Assembly: GCF_050864855.1 (NCBI RefSeq)
Contig: NZ_JBOZWW010000056.1
Span: 1 to 64,000 of the forward strand
DNA from: Cardinium hertigii_C
Lineage (GTDB): Bacteria > Bacteroidota > Bacteroidia > Cytophagales > Amoebophilaceae
DNA: 64,000 nucleotides
Reading direction: 5' to 3'
The notes under the pieces were generated by a model. That model worked only from the letters and a program-made list of their open reading frames with translations. It made no database searches and was not told where the DNA came from. The translations under genes and the position numbers were made by a program. This document shows, in pieces, positions 1 through 8,277 of the stretch (positions within the stretch are counted from its first letter, which is position 1; each line of letters begins with the position of its first letter).

Positions 1-107
1 GGAATCGAATCAGATAACTGGAATAAAGGATGTTTCGGGTTAAGAAAACTAGATAAGCGTTGCTCAAACAAACGCTCAAGGCTATTATTTATTTTCTTAG
101 ATTTCAT
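1..107 (-). CDS. IS5-like transposase, N-terminal part (truncated by window edge)
   Basis: The frame read leftward from the ATG at 107 gives the same first 35 residues (MKSKKINNSLERLF...) as the complete transposase at 19549-20853. Only the N-terminal DUF772-like part is present; the DDE catalytic residues are outside the window. The gene is presumably intact, because the sequence is identical to the full copy as far as it can be seen. Confidence 0.85.
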   Translation of the reverse strand, partial: MKSKKINNSLERLFEQRLSSFLNPKHPLFQLSDSI

Positions 108-224
108 CCTTATTTTGCAAGCTTTTTATACAAAACAACTCTAAAACTGGTTATTAACCAATACAAATTTAACCATTTATTTGCTGATTAACAAATAATT
201 ATACAGTATTTCAGGACCGACTAA
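1..224 (-). mobile_element. IS5-like insertion sequence, left end (cut by window edge)
   Basis: Positions 1-224 are, by eye, identical to the reverse complement of 19432-19655, the left end of the complete IS further on. The outer end at about 207-224 carries the same 18-bp terminal inverted repeat ending in CCGACTAA. A transposase start codon lies at 107-105, and the reading frame runs off the window to the left. Perfect identity over 224 bp implies recent transposition or homogenisation. No target duplication can be judged because the other end is outside the window. Confidence 0.9.
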
Positions 225-283
225 TTACAAGTTAAACTTTTAATAAAATTAACAATTACTTTTTTATACTAAAATCTAAAAAC

Positions 284-619
284 CTATTGCAACGGTCTCA
301 AAATGGGATTAACAGCTTTTTCTATAGCAGGGAGATTAAGTTCTCAGAAAACGTTAGATATATTGTGTAGTCCTTCTAAAAATGAATCTAATCTTTTTGT
401 AAAACCAGCTGGCTCAGATCATGATACATCTGGAAATTTAGTGGCATCAATGTCTAGTGTGGCAAGTCAAGAAGAATTTACTGGTCATTTATCTCATAAA
501 AGGGAAGGTGATCGTGTTGTGGTTTCTTTGTCAACTACTAGCGAAACTGGATCATTATCAAATTATTCTATGGATGCTTTATTGTAAATAACACTTAAAT
601 TATGAGACCGTTGCAATAG
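284..619. mobile_element. Short inverted-repeat cassette (MITE-like) with one ORF
   Basis: A perfect 17-bp inverted repeat, CTATTGCAACGGTCTCA, lies at 284-300 and as its reverse complement at 603-619, bounding 336 bp. The only substantial ORF (303-587) fills almost the whole interior, starting 2 nt inside the left repeat. The size and perfect ends suggest a non-autonomous transposable unit mobilised in trans by a transposase with matching ends. No transposase with these ends is in the window. A degenerate solo copy of the end sits at 748-764. No flanking target duplication was obvious by eye. Confidence 0.65.
303..587 (+). CDS. Hypothetical 94-aa Ser-rich protein inside inverted-repeat cassette
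   Basis: The ORF begins with ATG two bases inside the left 17-bp inverted repeat and stops 15 bp before the right one, so it is the sole cargo of the 284-619 element. The product is hydrophilic and rich in Ser and Thr, with no signal peptide, membrane helix, Cys-pair metal site or nuclease/transposase motif that I recognise. It could be a passenger gene, a leftover internal fragment of a longer gene captured between two IS ends, or non-coding. Codon use looks like its neighbours (A/T-ending codons), and the frame is open right across the element, which mildly favours real coding. Confidence 0.45.
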   Translation: MGLTAFSIAGRLSSQKTLDILCSPSKNESNLFVKPAGSDHDTSGNLVASMSSVASQEEFTGHLSHKREGDRVVVSLSTTSETGSLSNYSMDALL

Positions 620-716
620 AACATTACAAAGAATATTTCGCCCATTATTGGATATTTGTTCAGTAAAATACTGCATATTTATGTCTTGTGTAGGACATAA
701 AATAACAATTATATAG

Positions 717-1352
717 CTATTTTTTGTTTTTCGTAGGTTTTAATTTTCTATTGCAACAGTCTAAAGATGAAGGATTCGTATCATCTTTTAGATGAAAGGC
801 GTACAAAACAACGATTAATCCAGCAGATACTGCTACATCTGCTATGTTAAAAATAGGAAGGCAATATACATAGTATCCCCCCCAAATAGGTAGCCAACTA
901 GGCATAAAACCAGACCAAAGGTCGATATGGAGCATATCAATGACCTGACCATATAGCCATTTCATAGGCGCATCGGTAGGCGCGTTATTTAAGTAAACAC
1001 CATAGAAAACGCTATCTATACTATTGCCAATAGCCCCCCCTAAAATCAAACTCCATCCTAAGGTCCAAAGCGCAGTTGCCTTTCTTCTTATGGATTGAAT
1101 GATGTACCAAAAGATATATAAAGAAGCTAAAACACGGAAGGCTGTAATCAATACTTTTTCATACTTGAAACCAAGATGCATGCTAAAAGCCATAGCTGGA
1201 TTTAAAGTATAGGTAAGTTTTAAGACATTTCCCAAAAGATTTATTTGTCCATCGGGCCCCATTTCCATATGGGCATATACCCAGAGTTTAGAGGCCTGGT
1301 CTGCAAGAACAATCAACGATATGATAAAAAAGTACTTTATAAACTGTTTCAT
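717..1352 (-). CDS. lspA: Lipoprotein signal peptidase II (paralogue B)
   Basis: An inner-membrane aspartyl protease that removes signal peptides from prolipoproteins after lipidation. There are four hydrophobic segments. The two catalytic Asp motifs are visible as GGAIGNSID (near residue 105) and FNIADVAVSAG (near residue 170), in the order and spacing expected of LspA. I start at the ATG at 1352 (MKQFIKYFF), because the longer frame to 1403 adds a hydrophilic stretch overlapping the upstream gene. The last residues (about LDCCNRKLKPTKNKK) are encoded by DNA resembling the end of the 284-619 cassette, so the C-terminus has probably been remodelled by an insertion. It lies 11 bp downstream of a second lspA in the same direction. 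Confidence 0.9.
   Translation of the reverse strand: MKQFIKYFFIISLIVLADQASKLWVYAHMEMGPDGQINLLGNVLKLTYTLNPAMAFSMHLGFKYEKVLITAFRVLASLYIFWYIIQSIRRKATALWTLGWSLILGGAIGNSIDSVFYGVYLNNAPTDAPMKWLYGQVIDMLHIDLWSGFMPSWLPIWGGYYVYCLPIFNIADVAVSAGLIVVLYAFHLKDDTNPSSLDCCNRKLKPTKNKK
748..764. repeat. Degenerate solo end of the 17-bp inverted-repeat cassette
   Basis: CTATTGCAACAGTCTAA matches the 17-bp cassette end at 284-300 at 15 of 17 positions, in the same orientation. It falls inside the 3' end of lspA paralogue B and encodes part of its divergent C-terminal tail. It is likely a scar of an older insertion or an incomplete excision. Confidence 0.5.
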
Positions 1353-1363
1353 GATAAAATGTT

Positions 1364-1975
1364 TTATAAGATAAAATTGGTTGTTTGCTCTTTTTTTTGA
1401 CATGTAAGCAATCTTCTAAAAGCGTAGAATAGAAGCCCCAATCCAAAAAAAATAGCCATATCTGCTATATTGAAAATAGGCAGCACACAGACTTCTTGTC
1501 CTCCCCAAATGGGTATCCAATCGGGGAGGATACCAGACCAAAAATCGATATGAAGCATATCAATAACTTGACCATGGAACCACTTCATTGGGGCTGTATC
1601 AGGTGCATTGTTTAAATAAATACCATAAAAAACACTATCAATGCAATTGCCGATTGCTCCTGCTGAAAGCAATATCCAGCCCCAAATCCAAATAGGAGGG
1701 GCAGTGTGTACCAATAGCCGAATAATATGGATGGTTATGTAAAAAGAAGCAAAAAGACGGACCAAAGTAATCAGTAACTTTCCATACTTAAAGCTAAATT
1801 GCCACCCAAAAGCCATACCATAGTTTAATACATAGGTAAACTTAAATAGGTTACCCAAGATTTTAATATGGTGGTCTAACCCCAATGACATATGGCTATA
1901 CACCCAAAGCTTAGATCCTTGATCGGCAAGAATGATCAGCAGCCATACTACAAAGTATTTTAGATATTTATTCAT
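1364..1975 (-). CDS. lspA: Lipoprotein signal peptidase II (paralogue A)
   Basis: A second LspA of 203 aa, about half identical to its downstream neighbour. It has the same two catalytic Asp motifs: SAGAIGNCIDSVFYG near residue 107 and PIFNIADMAIFFG near residue 170. The N-terminus is a membrane anchor (MNKYLKYFVVWLLIILADQ), and four hydrophobic segments are evident. Both copies share a long insert between the motifs (about residues 120-160) ending in LPIFNIAD, so they arose by duplication of one unusual form. Whether they divide substrates between them cannot be told from sequence. The genome has many lipoproteins, including the Thr-rich family in this window. Confidence 0.92.
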   Translation of the reverse strand: MNKYLKYFVVWLLIILADQGSKLWVYSHMSLGLDHHIKILGNLFKFTYVLNYGMAFGWQFSFKYGKLLITLVRLFASFYITIHIIRLLVHTAPPIWIWGWILLSAGAIGNCIDSVFYGIYLNNAPDTAPMKWFHGQVIDMLHIDFWSGILPDWIPIWGGQEVCVLPIFNIADMAIFFGLGLLFYAFRRLLTCQKKEQTTNFIL

Positions 1976-2023
1976 GATACAATAGGGTCTAATGTATGGT
2001 ATATAGAGCTAGCCATCATTTGC

Positions 2024-2794
2024 TTAAGTTGTACTTTTTTGCGCAAAACTTTGATCGCATATTTTATTTGGTTTCTCTAGAGGAATGCGGATTAAAAGAT
2101 ACAAACTATAACCAAAAGCATGGTCAAATTCTGCTAATCCGAACCCTGGAATATCAAACGGAAAAGTAGCTAGAGGTTTTTCTAGTTTTTTACTAAACTT
2201 GTAACGAGCTGTACAACCAATCGATAGCATAGGCATTAAATATACCTTCCCGCCTACTACCCATTCCCACCAGTGGGCTATTTGACCACCTTGGCGCTTC
2301 TGCAAGGAAACTGGTAAGCCATTGGGTGGCGTACATTTTTCACTACACGGCTTATCTGACAGGTGCTCGCACTGTAATTTATTACTTTTTAGTTGAAAAT
2401 CAAAAAAACTCTTAGCATAGCGGAAGCCTATAAAAAATTGATTGTGGTCTATGGTAGGAGGCATAAAATTATAGCTTAGGCCTATTCTAAAATAGTACCC
2501 CTCAGAAAATGTAAAGGAGCCTTTATCTTGCCTATGGTCACGCTGTATGGTTCCAATCCCATAGTCTAGATCTAATAAAATACGGCTAAAATCAATAGAT
2601 CCATTCATTTCATAGGCAGAGCCTGTCTTTTGGTACCAACCCACGCAAGTTTTTGCAAGATCTATACCAATGCAGCAGGTAGAGGGCCAAATCCTATTGG
2701 AAGGCAACTGATCCTTGGCTACTATATACTGAGGCAGCGCAGCCAACAAAAATGCGGCTAGAAATGGCTTAATAATATAACGTAACATTAGCAT
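2024..2794 (-). CDS. DUF6048-like outer-membrane protein
   Basis: A 256-aa protein with an N-terminal signal peptide (hydrophobic segment about residues 8-25) followed by alternating aromatic/hydrophobic strands typical of a small beta-barrel. The pattern YYFRIGLSYNF ... FFIGFRYAKSFF ... WWEWVVGGKVYLMPMLSIGCTARY ... DIPGFG resembles the Bacteroidota family DUF6048, which I recognise from memory only. It overlaps the end of the upstream lipoprotein gene by 26 bp, so the two are translationally coupled. That pairing (DUF6452-like lipoprotein then DUF6048) recurs in Bacteroidota. An extra Cys-containing loop (about residues 135-160) looks specific to this lineage. Function unknown; probably envelope-located. 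Confidence 0.6.
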   Translation of the reverse strand: MLMLRYIIKPFLAAFLLAALPQYIVAKDQLPSNRIWPSTCCIGIDLAKTCVGWYQKTGSAYEMNGSIDFSRILLDLDYGIGTIQRDHRQDKGSFTFSEGYYFRIGLSYNFMPPTIDHNQFFIGFRYAKSFFDFQLKSNKLQCEHLSDKPCSEKCTPPNGLPVSLQKRQGGQIAHWWEWVVGGKVYLMPMLSIGCTARYKFSKKLEKPLATFPFDIPGFGLAEFDHAFGYSLYLLIRIPLEKPNKICDQSFAQKSTT

Positions 2795-3362
2795 TCGATT
2801 GTGCTTCTTCTTTTTTTAAGAGAACTGGATGTTCGATTGCAAAACGTTTGAAAATAGGCTTGTTGGTATTTTTATCAAACTGTATATCTTTAATACGGTA
2901 TTGTATTTGTAGCCCGCCTGCTTGAGGAGAAATCATGGAAACAATGGTTTCATAGTAAATGGTAACTTTTTGATGATACGGGTTTTGTTTATTTGTAGCC
3001 CCTATCAGCTTAACGCTGACTTGATTGGTATTTGGTTTGAGCTCTATTCGTAGATTAGTAGTTAATTGAAGAATTTTATCATCATCTGAATTTATTATGG
3101 AGAGACTATCGTTTTTCTTATTTGGGAAAGTTATATTTTTTAGAAAATGCAGCTCCGAAAGTTTTTCGCTACCCAGATCCTCTAGTACGCCTGGTGCCCA
3201 TTCATCCATTGCTTTTTCAAATTTAATATTTAATACATTCCCATATATACTTTCCCAATTTTTAAAGTCTTTACAGCCCCATAGGCCCAATAGCCAGAAG
3301 TAGATCAAACCTTTTCGGAGGTAGTTTAGCAAGCCATGAAAGACCGAAAAAAAAGCAAGCAT
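2769..3362 (-). CDS. Putative lipoprotein, DUF6452-like
   Basis: A 197-aa protein with a hydrophobic N-terminus and a lipobox-like LLGLWGC ending at Cys30, suggesting an LspA substrate. The rest is soluble with alternating beta-strand character. A segment near residues 145-165 (SMISPQAGGLQIQYRIKDI) resembles the C-terminal part of DUF6452 proteins. It is the first gene of a two-gene unit with the overlapping DUF6048-like gene. The family assignment rests on gene order and a weak motif, so it is tentative. Molecular function unknown. Confidence 0.5.
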   Translation of the reverse strand: MLAFFSVFHGLLNYLRKGLIYFWLLGLWGCKDFKNWESIYGNVLNIKFEKAMDEWAPGVLEDLGSEKLSELHFLKNITFPNKKNDSLSIINSDDDKILQLTTNLRIELKPNTNQVSVKLIGATNKQNPYHQKVTIYYETIVSMISPQAGGLQIQYRIKDIQFDKNTNKPIFKRFAIEHPVLLKKEEAQSNANVTLYY

Positions 3363-3384
3363 GTAGCAAAAAAGGTTGTAAATA

Positions 3385-3501
3385 ATGGTTGAAAAACGCT
3401 ACAAAAAAGCTAAACCTAGATTAAGGCAGCGTGTGCAAAGATATACGCTTGGATGGAAATTGCATGCTACTGCACCTAAAAAAGATAAAATTCAATCCTA
3501 A
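3385..3501 (+). CDS. Possible 38-aa highly basic peptide
   Basis: ATG at 3385 to TAA at 3501 encodes 38 residues, about a third of them Lys or Arg, beginning MVEKRYKKAKPRLRQRVQ. It lies in the 200-bp gap between two minus-strand genes and does not overlap either. I do not recognise a family. It could be a small nucleic-acid-binding or ribosome-associated protein, or a chance ORF in A-rich DNA. No clear ribosome-binding site is seen, although such sites are often weak in Bacteroidota. Confidence 0.25.
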   Translation: MVEKRYKKAKPRLRQRVQRYTLGWKLHATAPKKDKIQS

Positions 3502-3561
3502 ATTTACGTTTTAAAAAGATAGCAAGCAAACCTATCATGGGTATGATGCCTCAACCATACT

Positions 3562-5166
3562 CTATTTTTTAAAGCCCTTTTTAGTAGGCAATTTTTTATC
3601 ATCTAATGTAGTTAATGGTTCTGTTTGAGGATGATAAGGCGTATAAGCTTGCTTGACATCAAAAGTAGGGATTGGTATCCCTGCAATTTCATAGATCAAT
3701 TTTTGCGACTTTAATGTATCGATGTATCGATCGATCACACTCAGCAAAATACGAACCCCTTTTAAACCTATACGGTCATCTTCTGCTATAATCCTATCTA
3801 TGACTTTTTGATCTAGCATCGCCCGATCAATGCCTTTTTTACTAAGCAGCTGATCCACATAATCCGTTACAATGACTTGCTTTTTTTCAAGCCTAAAACC
3901 TTCATCAAAGGAGATGATTTTTACACGACTTTCTAAGGCCGCTGCCTTATCTGCTGTTAGGGTTTCTGTAAAAGTTTTATTGGCGATCAAAACAATTTTT
4001 ATCTGGGAGATGTCAGGGGATGCGTTGTCATAGCGAGACAAAGGAATAGCTACTTCTTGTGCTTCTAGAAGAGTATGCAACATACTATATACCTCTGCTC
4101 CATTATTAGATAGAAATCTGCCATCTTTATCCATAGCTAGGGCTTTATCAATTTCATCTAGTACAACTATTTTATTAGACCAGTTTTGCTCCTGACTCGT
4201 TGATTTTATCAATGCCTCTGCTATGACCCCTTTTTCAGGATCAGAAGAATAATAATGAGCCCCATGTACATTTTTATATTTAGATATATCGATAGATTGC
4301 AGAGGAAGTTGCAACAAAGTTGCCAGCTGCTTAGCCAAATAGGTTTTCCCAGTTCCAGGCGGCCCTACAAACATGATGGGTGTTGATTTTTTAGTCAATT
4401 GACTACTTTTGGCATCCTCAACTATAGTGGCAACCCACTCACCAATAGCCAAACGAACCTGGTCTGGATAGTTACACATAAACTGTTGTATAACTGCTGT
4501 ATCAGGAACAATTTGCTTAGGACCTACAGGGAATTGTAAGACCTCTTTGATCACGTTGGCACGTTCATGACTATAGTAATCAAATCGTTGTATACACCAA
4601 ATATGTTCACTCAATAGCTGTTCTATAAAACTTTGCATACTTCTCGACAAAGTGTGTTTTCTTGCTTCATACTGTTTTTTTAAATGTATAGCTTCATTTA
4701 ATCTAGGCTGGGATAAGGAAGGACAAAACAACATAGCACAAGAACGCCCTATAGCTTTAAGTGGATCGGCAGCTAGGTTCCCAATGAGTGGCGCCACTAA
4801 AGTAGATAATTCAAAAGGTTTGTTGCTAAATTTGTGTAAGGCAAAAATTAAGCCAGCTGACACGCATAACTGTGTACTAGATCGAAATAATTCGCCCACT
4901 TGCTCTTTTACAAAAGCATTTTGTTTGGTTCTTTTCTTTTTGTAGGGAGCTAATATAGATTTTGCTTGCTGCTTTGAAGAAGCTTTGATAGAAATAGTTG
5001 TTTGATTATAATCTATTTTTTGCGCTATATTACCTTTTTTTTTTGATTTTGCATGGAGAGGAATTATATCCAGACCGCCCAATGTAGCAAACATAAGATA
5101 TAAGCAGCTTCGCCTAAATAACATCGTGAAGTAAGAAGCATTAGATTGGAAAAAATAATCTGCCAT
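3562..5166 (-). CDS. AAA-family ATPase with signal-like N-terminus
   Basis: The single AAA module has Walker A GPPGTGKT and Walker B IVVLDEIDKA, followed by a sensor-1-like VLIANKT and a C-terminal helical lid. Before it are two hydrophobic stretches: one at the N-terminus (LYLMFATLGGLDIIPLHA) that looks like a signal peptide or anchor, and one near residues 105-135 (LCVSAGLIFALHK ... VAPLIGNLAADPL). The frame is open to an ATG at 5205; starts at 5166 (MADYFF) or 5124 (MLFRRS) are equally plausible and give a better signal sequence. The order resembles membrane-anchored AAA proteins such as the FtsH ATPase part, but no Zn-protease HEXXH follows. Substrate unknown. Confidence 0.75.
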   Translation of the reverse strand: MADYFFQSNASYFTMLFRRSCLYLMFATLGGLDIIPLHAKSKKKGNIAQKIDYNQTTISIKASSKQQAKSILAPYKKKRTKQNAFVKEQVGELFRSSTQLCVSAGLIFALHKFSNKPFELSTLVAPLIGNLAADPLKAIGRSCAMLFCPSLSQPRLNEAIHLKKQYEARKHTLSRSMQSFIEQLLSEHIWCIQRFDYYSHERANVIKEVLQFPVGPKQIVPDTAVIQQFMCNYPDQVRLAIGEWVATIVEDAKSSQLTKKSTPIMFVGPPGTGKTYLAKQLATLLQLPLQSIDISKYKNVHGAHYYSSDPEKGVIAEALIKSTSQEQNWSNKIVVLDEIDKALAMDKDGRFLSNNGAEVYSMLHTLLEAQEVAIPLSRYDNASPDISQIKIVLIANKTFTETLTADKAAALESRVKIISFDEGFRLEKKQVIVTDYVDQLLSKKGIDRAMLDQKVIDRIIAEDDRIGLKGVRILLSVIDRYIDTLKSQKLIYEIAGIPIPTFDVKQAYTPYHPQTEPLTTLDDKKLPTKKGFKK

Positions 5167-5395
5167 AAAAATAATAGTTATATGATATGGGGAATAGGGT
5201 CGCAACCTGATAAAAATTATTCAGAGAAGCAAAAAGATCTAAAAATAGGCCTCTTTTGCAAATTTGTCTATACAAATGCATGCTGCCTTGTTGTATGACC
5301 GATTTACCTAAATACATTTTTATGAAGCGCATAGCTATATCGTCTATATAATCTAGTTGTAATGGTCCATTCAGGTAAGGCAATAACCAGTCCAC
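5141..5395 (-). CDS. Hypothetical 84-aa ORF or gene remnant
   Basis: An open frame upstream of, and slightly overlapping, the longest form of the AAA ATPase gene. It is aromatic and hydrophobic (LFLDLFASLNNF, YNYYFYGRLFFPI) with no recognised domain. It may be a remnant of a longer gene, since the frame stays open a few codons upstream without a good start. It could also be chance in AT-rich DNA. Confidence 0.2.
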   Translation of the reverse strand: MDWLLPYLNGPLQLDYIDDIAMRFIKMYLGKSVIQQGSMHLYRQICKRGLFLDLFASLNNFYQVATLFPISYNYYFYGRLFFPI

Positions 5396-5421
5396 CCATT
5401 CAAACCATTCAGACTAGTATT

Positions 5422-8277
5422 TTACAATTTCAACTCTTTTTTTAAAAAATAACCGGTATGGCTTTCGGGTACCCTAGCAACTGCTTCTGGGGTACCTTCT
5501 GCGATTAGATATCCTCCATCTCGTCCACCATCGGGTCCTATATCAATGACATAATCTGCTACCTTTATAATATCGATATTGTGTTCTATAATGAGTACTG
5601 TATTGCCGTGGTCTACTAATTTTTTTAATACAGACAATAGCGCTACAATATCTTGAAAGTGCAACCCCGTACTGGGTTCATCTAAAATATATAGGGTATC
5701 GCCTGTGCTTTTTTTGGCCAATTCGGTGGCCAATTTCACCCGTTGTGCTTCCCCTCCTGATAACGTAGTAGCATGTTGTCCCAAGGTAATGTAGCCCAGC
5801 CCTACTTCTTCTAGGGTGCGCAGCTTGACCAGTATAGAGGGATGGCTTTCAAAAAAAGGAATGGCATTCGATACCGTCATATCCAAAACATCGGCAATAG
5901 ATTTGCTTTTATATTGTATTTCTAATGTTTCACGATTGTATCGCTTGCCTTTACAGTTGTCGCAGGTTACGTATACCTCTGGCAGAAAACCCATTTCTAT
6001 ACGTTGAATACCAGCGCCTTCACAAGTGTTACAGCGGCCTTCTTTTAGATTAAAAGAAAATCTGCCTGGTTTATAACCCCTTATTTTAGCTTCTGGGAGA
6101 ATCGCAAAAAAGTTGCGTATATCTACAAACATACCAGTATAGGTACTAGGATTAGAACGGGGTGTTCTACCTATAGGTGACTGACTCACTTCTATTACTT
6201 TATTAATATGGAGCAATCCAGTCGCTTCTATATAGGGTAATGGCATAACCTGACTATTGTAAAGCTGTTTTTTAACAATCGGCAAAAGGGTTTTACGAAC
6301 CAACGAAGACTTTCCACTCCCTGATACCCCTGTTACGCAAATCATTAGACCCAATGGAATGGTTAAGGTTACATTTTTTAAATTATTCCCACTACATCCT
6401 GTAATGGTTAAGGTTTTACCATTGCCTTTTTTGCGATCAGATGAAAAAAGAAAGCGTCTTTTGTTGGTTAAAAATTCGGCTGTAGCGCTAGGCTGTGCTA
6501 GGAACGACTCTAAAGAACCTGCTGCTACTACTTCGCCTCCACAAATGCCTGCGCGAGGCCCTATTTCAATCAGATAATCTGCTGCCAACATGATGTCTTT
6601 ATCATGCTCTACTACCAATATGGTATTCCCTATATCCCTAAGCCTTTTTAAGGCATGAATAAGCCGTCCATTGTCCCGTTGGTGTAGACCAATACTTGGC
6701 TCATCGAGGATATAAAGTACCTCTAATAGTTGGGCGCCTATTTGAGTAGCCAGTCTAATCCGTTGTGCTTCTCCTCCTGATAAGGTACTTAAACTTCTAT
6801 TAAGGTGTAAATAATGTAACCCCACATCTATTAAAAATTGCAACCGTTTGGTAATTTCTTTTATAATCTCATTGGCAATGATTTGCTGTTTGTGGGTCAA
6901 TGCAGTGGATAAAGTGGCAAACCATTTTTTGAGTCTATCTAGATCCATGGAGACCAAATCAGCAATACTTTTGTCTTTAATTTTAAAAGACCGAGCTATT
7001 GGGTTTAATCTAGTCCCTTTGCAATCTGGGCATATAATAGTATAGATCAATCCTTCTTCAGGACTACCATGCCGTGTAGCCGTTTCTCGTTCTTGTTGTT
7101 TGATGAGTGCGGTGATGATGCCTTCAAAAGGTTCTACGCAATTTGCAACCACCCCAGAACGATATTTTGTAACGTTGCCAAATAACAACAAATTTAATAC
7201 GGCTGGAGGAAGTACCTCAACGGGGTCGCTTATTTGACATTGAAAAAACTTTAGTAAAGCAGTTATTTTTTTAAATAAAAGTGAGGTTTTGTAAGGACCT
7301 AAAGGTAGAATGGCCCCATTTTGAATGCTTAAGCTTTTATCTGGAATAAGTCTATCTATATCTATTTGCGTAGTTTCACCCAATCCATCGCAAGTAGGGC
7401 ATGCGCCATAGGGTGTATTAAAAGAAAAAAGGCTGGGTTCTGGTGGACCATAGGCAAGTCCTGTCTCTTCATCTACTAAGCAGGTAGAAAAATAGTAATC
7501 TTTTTGCGCAGTATCTACCACTAATAATGTCCCTTTGCCATGTTGAAGGGCCAATGCTAATCCATTTTTGATGCGGTCTACTATTTTTGGATCTATGCGC
7601 ATATGATCTATAATCAAAGCAATATCATGTTTTTTATGGCGGGCCAATTGTAGACGATCCGTCAACTCAACCATTACACCATTCACCCTAATTTTATTGA
7701 ATCCCAGATTAATAAAACGTTTTAAGAGTGTTTCATGATGGCCTTTTCTTCCTTTAACCAGAGGGGCCATTAAGGTAACCCTTTGACCAGAAAAGGTGCG
7801 CAATAGATGGGCAACGATTTGCGCTTCATCTTGGGTGACCATTTTATTGCCTGTTGTATGGGCATAGGCATCGGCTACACGTGCAAAAAGCAAGCGCATA
7901 AAGTCATAAATTTCTGTAGTAGTTCCTACCGTAGAGCGGGCATTCCGATGGGTTGTTTTCTGTTCAATGGCAATAACTGGACTGAGTCCATTTATTTTAT
8001 CTACTTCCGGCCTAGTTAAGCTACCTAAGAAACTCCGTGCATAGGCACTAAAACTTTCCCTGTATCGTCTTTGACCTTCTGCATTTATGGTATCAAAAGC
8101 CAAAGAAGATTTTCCACTACCACTTACACCTGTAATGATTACCAATTGATTGCGTGGAAAAGTAACGTCAATATTTTTTAAATTGTGGGTCCTTGCACCC
8201 AGTACTTCTACATAATCAAAACCATAACGTGGTTGCGTGGCGTGATGGGCCTGTGGGATATCCATTTTATTTGCCAT
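5422..8277 (-). CDS. uvrA: Excinuclease ABC subunit A
   Basis: The DNA-damage recognition ATPase of nucleotide excision repair, acting with UvrB and UvrC in the cytoplasm. At 951 aa it has normal family length. Two ABC modules are complete. Walker A GVSGSGKSS lies at residues 50-58 and again near 650. Signature LSGGEAQR occurs in both halves, with the Walker B forms LYILDEPSIGLH and LYILDEPSTGLH. Zinc-binding pairs CPTCDGLG, CPDCKGTR, CNTCEGAG and CDNCKGKR are all present. The start ATG at 8277 (MANKMDIPQ) gives the expected N-terminus. uvrB and uvrC are not in the window. Confidence 0.97.
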   Translation of the reverse strand: MANKMDIPQAHHATQPRYGFDYVEVLGARTHNLKNIDVTFPRNQLVIITGVSGSGKSSLAFDTINAEGQRRYRESFSAYARSFLGSLTRPEVDKINGLSPVIAIEQKTTHRNARSTVGTTTEIYDFMRLLFARVADAYAHTTGNKMVTQDEAQIVAHLLRTFSGQRVTLMAPLVKGRKGHHETLLKRFINLGFNKIRVNGVMVELTDRLQLARHKKHDIALIIDHMRIDPKIVDRIKNGLALALQHGKGTLLVVDTAQKDYYFSTCLVDEETGLAYGPPEPSLFSFNTPYGACPTCDGLGETTQIDIDRLIPDKSLSIQNGAILPLGPYKTSLLFKKITALLKFFQCQISDPVEVLPPAVLNLLLFGNVTKYRSGVVANCVEPFEGIITALIKQQERETATRHGSPEEGLIYTIICPDCKGTRLNPIARSFKIKDKSIADLVSMDLDRLKKWFATLSTALTHKQQIIANEIIKEITKRLQFLIDVGLHYLHLNRSLSTLSGGEAQRIRLATQIGAQLLEVLYILDEPSIGLHQRDNGRLIHALKRLRDIGNTILVVEHDKDIMLAADYLIEIGPRAGICGGEVVAAGSLESFLAQPSATAEFLTNKRRFLFSSDRKKGNGKTLTITGCSGNNLKNVTLTIPLGLMICVTGVSGSGKSSLVRKTLLPIVKKQLYNSQVMPLPYIEATGLLHINKVIEVSQSPIGRTPRSNPSTYTGMFVDIRNFFAILPEAKIRGYKPGRFSFNLKEGRCNTCEGAGIQRIEMGFLPEVYVTCDNCKGKRYNRETLEIQYKSKSIADVLDMTVSNAIPFFESHPSILVKLRTLEEVGLGYITLGQHATTLSGGEAQRVKLATELAKKSTGDTLYILDEPSTGLHFQDIVALLSVLKKLVDHGNTVLIIEHNIDIIKVADYVIDIGPDGGRDGGYLIAEGTPEAVARVPESHTGYFLKKELKL

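Noticed and set aside
1353..1403. Longer start for lspA paralogue B
   Set aside because: The extension is hydrophilic, overlaps the upstream lspA and precedes the normal membrane-anchored N-terminus beginning MKQFIKYFF.
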